The position numbers and the translations under genes were made by a program. Shown piece by piece: positions 56,383-64,000 of a stretch of 64,000 nt of DNA (within the stretch, counting starts at the first letter, position 1; each line of letters begins with the position of its first letter). A model generated the notes under the pieces. It saw only the letters and a list, made by a program, of their open reading frames with translations. It was not told where the DNA came from and did not search any database. The stretch is taken from assembly GCA_030762895.1 (NCBI GenBank), contig CM061063.1, positions 74,645,836 to 74,709,835 of the forward strand. Reading direction: 5' to 3'. Source of the DNA: Sophora flavescens (taxonomy: Eukaryota; Streptophyta; Magnoliopsida; Fabales; Fabaceae).

Positions 56383-57675
56383 CTACTTGTACAATTCCTC
56401 CAAGCCTCTTTCACTAACATGAGCTAGTCTGAGGTGCCATAGCTTTGTGGAATTTAATTTTGATGCAGAAATTAAACTAGCAGGATTTAATATAGTTGTA
56501 CCTTGCAATCTGTACAAGCCATTCTTTCTGGTTCCCTTCATCATGACCATTGAGCCCTTGCATATCTTCAGAACACCACCTCCTCCTTTGAATGTACATC
56601 CTGCTTGATCCAGCATGCCAAGAGAAAGGAGATTTCTCTTCAGCTCGGGTACATGTCTAACATCTGTGAACAATTTTGTTGATCCATCACTGAATTTGAT
56701 CTTGACATTGCCAATTCCAGCTACTTTGCAAGCAGTATTGTTCCCCATTAGCACCTTTCCAGCATCAATCCTTTTGTAAGATTCAAACCATTCTTGATTA
56801 GGGGTCATGTGGAATGAACACCCTGAGTCAAGAATCCACTCCTCACTGCAAGAATCTTCAGTTACTGCCAACACATCCGAGCTTTCATACCCATCTGCTA
56901 CTACAGCCATATCATTTGAGTTTTGCCTGCCATTATTCTTTCTTTTCCTCTCAGGACAGTTCTTTCTGAAATGTCCCTCCTTATGGCAGTAGTAACACTC
57001 TTTCTTGCCTTTGGATTTGGATCGGTTCCTCCTATTCTTGCCCTTTGCTTCTCTGTTATCAGATCTGCCTCTGACCAATAGCCCTTCTACATCTCCACCT
57101 TCACCTTTGTCATAAGTAATTCTCTTCTTCATTTCTCGAGAATTAAGAGTGGCTTTAACTTCTTCTAAGGTGAGGCTTTCTTTACCAAACATCATTGTGT
57201 CAATCAAGTTCTCATAAGAGGGAGGAAACGAGCACAGCAACATTACAGCTTGGTCTTCATCATCAATCTTCACATCAAGATTCTTTAAATCAAGAATTGC
57301 CTTAGTGAATTGAGAGACATGTTCTTTGATTGATGATCCTTCCTCCATTATCAGCTGATGGAGTTTCTTCTTCAAATAGAGTTTGTTTGTCAATGACTTA
57401 GTCATGTATAGGCTTTCAAGCTTGAGCCAAACACCTGCAGCAGTGGACTCATCGGCTACCTCACGAAGAACTTCATCTCCCAAAGAAAGAATGATCATGC
57501 TATGAGCCTTGTTGTCTTTCTTTTCTTTTTCTGAAATCGTTTCAGGAAGTTTGTTAATTCCTCCCAAGGCTTCCTGGAGTCCTTGATGAACAAGGAGGGC
57601 CTTTATCTTGATCCTCCATGGGCTAAAGTCATTCTCCCCATTGAATTTCTCCAAATCGAACTTGGCAGTGCCCAT
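56383..57675 (-). pseudogene. copia B gag and protease
   Basis: The start is taken at 57675 (MGTAKFDLEKFNGENDFSPW), the usual beginning of this gag type; the longer frame reaches into the LTR. Gag includes SLYMTKSLTNKLYLKKKLHQ and the knuckle CYYCHKEGHFRKNC (CX2CX4HX4C). The protease is at WILDSGCSFHMTP (DSGC variant, as in Tnt1-like elements), followed by pre-integrase HLRLAHVSERGLEELYK and a TAG stop at 56383. This one stop, probably a CAG to TAG change, is the only break before integrase. Confidence 0.93.
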
Positions 57676-57716
57676 CGCGGAATCAGCCCCAATTCGACAA
57701 TGCTCTAGATACCAGT

Positions 57717-58216
57717 TGTAATGATCATTCAGCACTGACAGTGATTGCAAGAACCAATTGTTCTTGATAAGAAATTGCAGAAAACGAAATTATGCAGAAG
57801 AGTAAAGGAAGAGAAGAATAAGAGCAGGATATTATCGTGGTTCAGAGCAAATTGCTCCTACATCCACACTGAGGTGAGTCTTCCATCCACTAGATCAAAT
57901 AACACCAGTTACAAGACTTTTCAGGTTTGAAGCTAACTCTCTCAATCCTCACTTGCACTCTTTTCGATCTCAATGAATCACTCACTCTCTCTGTTTTCAT
58001 TGTTTTTAGCACTTGGAAAAATTAACCCTCTGGCCTAATCTTTCACTCAACTATGGCTTATATATCTGTACATACAAGTCTCTCTCAAGGTAGTTACATA
58101 ACAGAAAAAACAAAACTAATTGCCTGACAGACTTAACTACTTCACAGATAACACATAGTTGACAAAGCTCTATGCATAACCTAACTTTCTAACTAATTGA
58201 TGATCCATCTGCCACA
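57717..58216 (-). repeat. 5' LTR of copia B
   Basis: 500-bp TG...CA repeat, partner of 45363-45855, adjoining the primer site on its inner side and TSD AGATT on its outer side. TTATATATCTG on the + strand (about 58060) is in the likely promoter region. Confidence 0.93.
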
Positions 58217-58508
58217 AGATTTGTTTTTTTTATTGAATCTATAAAGTAATAAGATTGAAGAGCTACATCTACTGTACATCTGACCTGGTATTTTAGTTAC
58301 TTTTTTAATATTTTACTTTTATTTTGTTATTTGGTTGGATGAATTTCACAAGCAACCAAGGACGCTTCTTCCACACGACAAATTCCCTTTTTGCCTTTCT
58401 TCTCTCTTGACAAAGACAACGACCACGTAGGGAGGGGATGTAACATCCTAAAATTCTAATATAATTAATTTGATAAAAAATATATTAAGTTATTAAAAAA
58501 GTATAGTG

Positions 58509-58511
<3 letters not shown>

Positions 58512-58576
<65 letters not shown>

Positions 58577-58652
58577 AGGTTTAGTGTAAAGAATAGATAG
58601 TATAAGGATTTTTTGAAATTACTCAATTATTATAAATAAAGAATACAAAATT

Positions 58653-58701
<49 letters not shown>
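58512..58701. repeat. Two (TA)n microsatellites
   Basis: About 31 TA units at 58512-58574 and about 23 at 58656-58701, both inside the gypsy LTR. Such runs are length-variable and prone to assembly error. Confidence 0.95.
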
Positions 58702-58705
<4 letters not shown>

Positions 58706-59559
58706 ATAGTATCTTTGGACGTTAAGCCCAAAGTACAACTTATGACCTTTAAGTTCAAAAAAAAAGTAAAAATAAAATAAAATAAAAACCTGTCCTTCTC
58801 TTTGCTTCACAAAACCTACAAATCGCCGTTTAACGCTTGGCCCCAAATCGCATTCGTGCTGCTGCGTCGTCCATCCGCATCGTCGTGCCGCACCAACAGA
58901 GGACAAAGCTCTGTCAGTAATTATCACCATGCAGCTCAAGCTCTTTCTCTCAAGGGAAACGATTCAAAGGGGGCACCCACCACTATAGCAGGATAACTAT
59001 TGAGAGGATATCAAACCTCATTGCATTTGTGACAGAGACAAGTGAAAGCGCCGAATAGTCAAAGAAAGAGGAATAGGGGGAAGTCGGTACGTGGTGCTGA
59101 ATAGGAGGCTCGCAGATCAGAAAATACTATCAAAAAGAACAAAAAATTTTAGTGAAGCACGAAACTTTGTCATACATAATTTTTGGAATATTTTGGAGGT
59201 ATTCGAGAGGTGAATAACAATATCTTTTAATAACCCTTTCCATGGTACATGTGTTTATTGAGCGATTTACCTATGATTTTAAGATATTTTAATTGAATGA
59301 TGCATGTTATTAATAAACTAATTTTTTTTGAAATTAGGATTTTTGAATTAAAATAAAAATTATTAAATTGGGTATTTATTCTTGTTATTGATGGCATGAA
59401 ATACAAGAATGGTAAATGACGTGCTTAATGGTGTATGCTATGCCATGTGAGTTTATTGGACATGCATGATGAGATCAAATATTTAATTTTTGGTAAATGA
59501 ATTGTTACACGTATGAGACATGAAATTGTGCTTTATGATGAATTGTATGATGTTTGCCG

Positions 59560-59800
59560 CAATACCACCTATGATAGGGGTATCGAAGAGAAATACCACC
59601 TTAATGGGGTATCGAAAGTAACATCGCCATGTGAATGGAATGTCGAAAATGAGTAATACTACCTAAAAAGGAGTATCGAAAGTAACACCGCCACAGGTTG
59701 GGGTGTCGAAAAAAGAGAAATACCACCATGTGCACATGGGAGGTATCGAAATGGAAATGTCCCCGACAGGAGGGTGACATCGAAACACTCCTCGTGAGTA
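59560..59800. repeat. Degenerate tandem array (GGTATCGAAA / ACCACC phrases)
   Basis: Roughly six units of 35-50 bp, each containing (A/T)ACCACC or ACCGCC, then GGGGTATCGAA or GGTGTCGAAA, for example at 59567, 59597, 59638, 59680 and 59720. Located in the gypsy LTR. Confidence 0.75.
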
Positions 59801-60478
59801 TGGGTGGGCAATGGGATGCCATTGTCGTGTGATGTGTAAATTTATGGCATGCCGGCAAGAGGCCAATTTAATTAGGAGGTCTTCGGACTGCTTGGATTAA
59901 ACTAGAATTTATATGGTATATGGAATGTGATGTATTGAGATGAGATTATTATTAATATTAAAAGTATTTTCTTTTACATATATTATTTTGAAAAATTAGC
60001 GGGTGCCATGGACAGTTTTTCCGTTTACCGCACCGACTGAGAACAATGCTATTTTCGAAAATGTTTTTATAAAACTGTATTGTTGATCACTGGGATTTTA
60101 TATCTCATTATTAAGTATTGTTTTCAGAGCAAGAGGATGACATCATTGAAACTGAAGAGGCGTGAAGACTTAGTGGATCCTATTAGTTATTCTTTCTAGT
60201 TTGGTTAGTATTTTCCTAAATAAGGAGCCGTATGTGGCTAGACACATTTATTTATCGTTGGGATTATAATTAGACGTCCGGTTTTGAGGCTTTTGATTTT
60301 CATTTATATTTATATTCATTACATGGATATTTGTTTTACTATTTTATTTAATATGAGGTATTTTCCTACTTAGTTATTTGAGAAAAAATTTATGACTCGT
60401 GTTTTTAATTAAATGTTTTGAAGGATTTTTATTGAAAATTAATTTGGGTTACTAATGTAACGAAGGGCGTTACATTTT

Positions 60479-60490
60479 TGGTATCAGAGC
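60479..60490 (+). other. Primer-binding site, initiator tRNA-Met type
   Basis: TGGTATCAGAGC, four bases after the LTR end, is complementary to the 3' end of plant initiator tRNA-Met and is the standard plant gypsy/copia primer site. Confidence 0.92.
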
Positions 60491-60539
60491 GGTTCGATTC
60501 TAAATCGGACTGTGGCATTGGGACTTTTATAAAACAAAA

Positions 60540-60893
60540 CTTGGGTGCATAGGATGGTTGTTAGAGTTATAAATGTTGCATGCTATTCTTTGGGATATTG
60601 GACCTGATCAACCCAGTATTTCATTGGTAGTGAGCAGATTTATGGCTTTTAATAGGCGAGGGACGAACGTTGCACTTGCACCAACTTTGGATTGTATAGA
60701 CAGTGTTATGCAGGCGCAGGCGGAGACTCTCCGTCAACTGAATGGGAATGGAAGCCCATCACTAATGGAGTGGTGGCAACCTAGGACCCTTAGTACGTGG
60801 GACTTTCCGAATTCAAGGACAACCCGCCATCATTCCGAGGCAGCTTAGATCCGAAGGAGGCTGAATTCCTTCAACTCGTACAGGAGAAAAGTT
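60540..60893 (+). pseudogene. Gypsy gag remnant with a large internal deletion
   Basis: Two frames carry the gag N-terminus: MAFNRRGTNVALAPTLDCID, then EFKDNPPSFRGSLDPKEAEF after a frameshift (the usual gag motif PPxFxGxxDPxxAExW). The sequence then jumps within about 50 bp to the protease motif. The bulk of the capsid, the nucleocapsid and any CCHC knuckle are deleted. The element cannot make its own particles. Confidence 0.82.
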
Positions 60894-62297
60894 ACTCTAT
60901 TGTTCGATTCGGGAGCAACACATTCATTCATTACATTTAAATGTGCTCAATTCTTAGAGTTACCTGTTACTAAATTGTCATATGATTTGTGTGTTTCTAC
61001 TCCTGCTAAAGATAGATTGATTACTTCTTCCGTCTGCCTGCAATGTCCCTTATTGTTTCAAGACCTGACTTATATTGTTGAATTGATATGTTTACATATG
61101 TCTGGTATGGATATTATTTTGGGCATGGACTGGTTGTCTCGTAATAATGCTATTATTGACTGTGCTAGTCGAACTGTTTCTTTCATTCCACAGTCCATGT
61201 CTGTTGACTCTCCTAGGACGGAACACCCTACCTCTACTGCCTCATGTCATAAGTGCTTAGTTGAGGGAGCTCAGGGATATATACTTCTCTTTTTTTCTAA
61301 GATAGAGGCTGAGAGTGACATAGCGGCGTTGCCTATTGCGTGTGAGTTCACATATGTGTTTCCTACGGATGTCTCTAGTTTACCTCCAGATAGAGAGATC
61401 GAGTTTACCATAGATCTAGTACCTAGGAGTGGACCTGTATCAGTAGCACCCTATAGGACGGCACCTCTAGAGTTGAGCGAGCTCAAGAAACAGATAGAGG
61501 ATATGTTACAAAAGGGGTTCATTAGGCCTAGTGTGTCACCTTGGGGAGCACCAGTACTTCTAGTGAAGAAAGTGGATGGGAGTATGAGGTTGTGTGTTGA
61601 TTATAGGCAACTGAATAAGGTAACCATCAAGAACAAATATCCCTTGCCTTGGATAGATGATCTCTTCGATCAGTTAAGGGGAGCGTCAGTGTTTTCCAAA
61701 ATAGATCTAAGATTGGGATACCATCAAATTAGGGTTAGAAGCGAGGACATCCCTAAGATAGCCTTCAGGACAAGGTATGGGCACTATGAGTATGTGGTGA
61801 TGCCCTTTGGTGTGACCAATGCCCCAGCCGTTTTCATGGACTACATGAATTGGATCTTTAGGACCTTTTTGGACAGGTTTGTGGTGGTGTTCATAGATGA
61901 TATTTTAATATACTCTAGGACACCAAAAGAACATGGGGAACACTTAAGGTTGGTGTTACAGAACTTGAGGGACGAGCGTCTTTATGCTAAATCGGAGAAG
62001 CGTGAGTTTTGGCTAGAAGAGGTAAAGTTTTTAGGACACACCATCTCAAAGGATGGTGTAGCGGTTGATTTCTCTGAAGTTGATGCGGTGTTGGGACGGG
62101 AACAACCTAAGACAGTAACTGAAGTAAGAAGTTTCGTAGGCTTAGCTGGATACTATAGGAAGTTCATAGAGGGGTTCTCTAGATTAGCCTTACCTTTGAC
62201 CCAGTTGACTAGGAAGGGAAACCTTTTGTGTGGGACCAGGAGTGTGAGGACGGGTTCCAAGAGCTTAAGAGGAGATTGGTGTCATCACCAGTCTTAA
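60894..62297 (+). pseudogene. Gypsy protease and reverse transcriptase
   Basis: Protease: LLFDSGATHSFI. Then VELICLHMSGMDIILGMDWL (protease end). RT: PPDREIEFTIDLVPRSGPVS, GFIRPSVSPWGAPVLLVKK, LCVDYRQLNKVTIKNKYPLP, VMPFGVTNAPAVF and the catalytic FIDDILIYSRTPKEH, then EEVKFLGHTISKDGVAVDF. It leaves frame at about 62220, in GGAAACCTTTT, where one missing base shifts RKGNLL away from the expected KPFVWDQECEDGF. RT copies the element's RNA into DNA. It is otherwise continuous for 465 codons. Confidence 0.94.
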
Positions 62298-63479
62298 CTA
62301 TACCGGATCCCTTAGTGAGTTTTGTGGTATACTGCGACGCATCTAAGAATGGCTTGGGAAGTGTCTTAATGCAGGATGGCAAGGTGGTAGCATATGCCTC
62401 TAGGCAGCTTAGGCCACATGAGGGGAATTACCCTACCCATGACTTGGAGCTAGCAGCCGTGGTTTTTGCCCTTAAGATTTGGAGGCATTACCTTTACGGG
62501 GCAAAGTTTGAAGTTTTTAGTGACCATAAAAGTCTAAAATATTTGTTCGACCAGAAGGAGTTGAACATGAGACAACGAAGGTGGATGGAGTTCCTTAAGG
62601 ACTATGACTTCGAGTTGAAGTACCATCTGGGAAAAGCCAATGTGGTGGCAGACGCCTTGAGTAGGAAGTCCCTACACGTGTCGAGCTTGATGGCGCAAGA
62701 GCTGAACCTCATGGAAGAGTTTAGGGACATGAATCTGGAAGTGTTGAATGTGTCCTTAAATGTCTTAAGTTTGAAGTTGGATAGATTGGAAATTAATAGT
62801 GACCTTAGAGATGAGGTTAGGCGGGGACAACTCTTAGACCAGGAGTTGCAGTCTCGATTAGGACAAGAGGGTTATGAGTTGTCAGTTGATGGGCTAGTGA
62901 AGTTTAAGAATAGGATCGTTGTTCCTAAGGAGGGGAGCCTTAGAGAGAAGATATTGGAGGAAGCTCATAAGGGGAAGTTTACCATACATCCTGGAATAAC
63001 TAAGATGTACCAAGACCTTAAGAGGATGTATTGGTGGCTAGGAATGAAAAAGGATGTGGCTAGCTTCGTAGCTAGGTGTTTAGTATGCCAAAAGGTTAAG
63101 ATAGAACATCAGAAGCCTTCGGGGTTGTTGCAGTCCTTGGAGATTCCTGAATGGAAGTGGGAGAGAATTTCTATGGACTTTGTGATGGGGTTACCTAAGA
63201 CACGTTTGGGCTTAGACGCCATTTGGGTGATAGTGGATAGGTTGACCAAGTCTGCCCACTTCCTGCCAATTTAGGGCAACCTATAGCTTAGACAAGTTGT
63301 CATACCTCTATATGAAGGAAGTAGTCAAGCTTCATGGGATACCCACATCTATAGTGTCAGATAGAGACCTGAAGTTTACCTCAAGATTTTGGAGAGCTTT
63401 TCAGCAAGCCTTTGGGACAAAGTTGAACCTTAGCACGGCCTATCATCCTCAAACGGATGGTCAGTCAGAGCGGACTACT
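62228..63479 (+). pseudogene. Gypsy RNase H and integrase, cut by an insertion
   Basis: RNase H: VVYCDASKNGLGSVLMQDGK, ASRQLRPHEGNYPTHDLELA and FSDHKSLKYLFDQKELNMRQ. Integrase HHCC zinc: HKGKFTIHPGITKMYQDLKR, CLVCQKVKIEH. Catalytic core: ISMDFVMGLPKT and VIVDRLTKSAHFLPI. One extra T near 63271 then makes a stop, and the chain continues in the next frame as LSYLYMKEVVKLHGIP, TSIVSDRDLKFTSRFWRAFQ and TAYHPQTDGQSERT. At 63479 the integrase is broken by the hairpin-rich insertion, just after the catalytic Glu (QSER). Confidence 0.92.
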
Positions 63480-64000
63480 ACAGAAAAGGGCTTCAGTAGC
63501 GCTTTTTTTTTGCCTTTAGTAGCGCTTCAAAGCGCTATCTATTCATCCGCTACTGAAGGTGGGAGAGATTCAGTAGCGCTTTTTTAAGCGCTACTGAAAG
63601 TAGGAATAGGTAGCGCTTCCTTGAGAAAGCGCTGTCTAAAGTTGGTAATAAGATAATCTATTACATACTTTAGACAGCGCTTTCTCAAGGAAGCGCTACC
63701 TATTTGTCACTTTAGGCAGCGTTTTTTCAAGAAAACGCTACTGAAATTAGGAATAGGTAGCGCTTCCTTGAGAAAGCGCTGTCTAAAGTTGGTAATAAGA
63801 CAATCTATTACATACTTTAGCAGCGCTTTCTCAAGGAAGCGCTATCTATTTGTCACTTTAGGCAACGTTTTTTCAAGAAAGCGCTATTGAAAGTAGGAAT
63901 AGGTAGCGCTTCCTTGAGAAAGCGCTGTCTAAAGACAATCTATTACATACTTTAGACAACGCTTTCTCAAGGAAGGAAGCGCTGTCTATTTGTCACTTTA
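63476..64000. mobile_element. Insertion with an array of long hairpins, running off the window
   Basis: It starts at or near TACTACAGAAAAGGGC, directly after the integrase QSER codons. After AGTAGCGCTTTTTTTT and facing copies come three units about 145 bp apart (near 63609, 63757 and 63899). Each has AGGTAGCGCTTCCTTGAGAA, AGCGCTGTCTAAAG, a loop of 15-30 bp, then the complement. Arms are about 35 bp and nearly perfect. The start resembles CACTA-type termini (CACTACNACAGAAAA) with subterminal inverted repeats; a foldback element is the alternative. No second end is visible. Confidence 0.72.

Larger units (their letters stand above)
45363..58216 (-). mobile_element. Ty1/copia LTR retrotransposon B, interrupted by a CACTA element
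   Basis: Two LTRs (45363-45855, 493 bp; 57717-58216, 500 bp) start TG and end CA on the minus strand. A perfect 5-bp TSD AGATT flanks the whole (45358-45362 and 58217-58221). A primer site (ACTGGTATCTAGAGC) follows the 5' LTR, and a purine tract (AAGGTGGAGATT) precedes the 3' LTR. Gag, protease, integrase, RT and RNase H are in copia order. By eye the LTRs differ at roughly ten positions plus small indels, so the insertion is young. Removing the CACTA leaves an element of about 5.0 kb with very few disabling changes. Confidence 0.96.
58439..60474 (+). repeat. 5' LTR of the gypsy element, 2,036 bp
   Basis: Begins TGTAACATCC and ends GGGCGTTACA, directly followed by TTTT and the primer site. 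It contains two (TA)n microsatellites and a degenerate tandem array, listed separately. The 3' partner is outside the window. Confidence 0.87.
58439..63479 (+). mobile_element. Ty3/gypsy LTR retrotransposon (Tekay/Del-like), interrupted at 63.48 kb
   Basis: A 5' LTR (58439-60474) is followed by a tRNA-Met-type primer site, a gag remnant, then protease, RT, RNase H and integrase in gypsy order. The integrase is cut by a repeat-rich insertion and the rest, including any chromodomain and the 3' LTR, lies beyond the window. A long TGTAAC...GTTACA LTR and the pol sequence fit the Tekay/Del chromoviruses, but without the chromodomain this stays provisional. Confidence 0.9.

Noticed and set aside
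58512..58574. TA run as a promoter element
   Set aside because: A simple microsatellite within the LTR; its length and regularity fit slippage rather than a regulatory site.

Overview
The window is plant nuclear DNA. It has plant-type LTR retrotransposons, hAT, CACTA, Stowaway and PIF/Harbinger transposons, an intronless CC-NBS-LRR resistance gene, and two small secreted six-cysteine peptide genes built like legume nodule-specific cysteine-rich (NCR) peptides. If the NCR reading is right, the host is most likely an IRLC legume (Medicago, Pisum, Trifolium, Cicer and relatives). That is an inference; nothing in the sequence names a species.

Layout. 1-5,576: the 3' part of a decayed Ty1/copia element whose integrase segment is tandemly triplicated, ending in its 3' LTR. 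6,597-12,287: a structurally complete hAT transposon (TIRs and a perfect 8-bp target-site duplication, TSD) with a BED/hAT transposase carrying three in-frame stops. 12,945-16,395: two decayed host genes on the minus strand, an RPA1-like replication protein A large subunit and a ribosome-recycling-factor-like gene. 16,385-19,875: a CNL resistance gene, open over about 1,160 codons except for one base missing in a T run. 20,434-24,790: MITEs and a small peptidase-like remnant. 24,796-32,954: two very large solo LTRs of one family, head to head 92 bp apart, each with its own perfect 5-bp TSD. 33,300-42,346: a segmental duplication carrying the two NCR-like genes, broken up by a hAT MITE, two PIF/Harbinger MITEs, an LTR remnant and a possible Helitron end. 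43,057-44,800: a MULE-like element and a LINE tail.

45,363-58,216 is a three-level nest: a young copia element (LTRs about 98% alike by eye, TSD AGATT) is interrupted by a 7.8-kb CACTA transposon, which is itself interrupted by a 1.35-kb solo LTR (TSD TCAAC). 58,439 to the end is a Ty3/gypsy (Tekay/Del-like) element with a 2-kb 5' LTR, a deleted gag and a nearly complete pol. Its integrase is interrupted by a foldback-type insertion that runs off the window as an array of long hairpins.

The only plausible functional host genes are the two NCR-like peptides and, if the one-base frameshift is an assembly error, the CNL gene. I found no rRNA, tRNA or CRISPR array. The most unusual items are the head-to-head giant solo LTRs, the integrase triplication with templated junctions, a palindromic module shared by a CACTA body and an unrelated LTR, a possible captured host fragment in the CACTA 5' end, and the interrupted NCR-like duplication.
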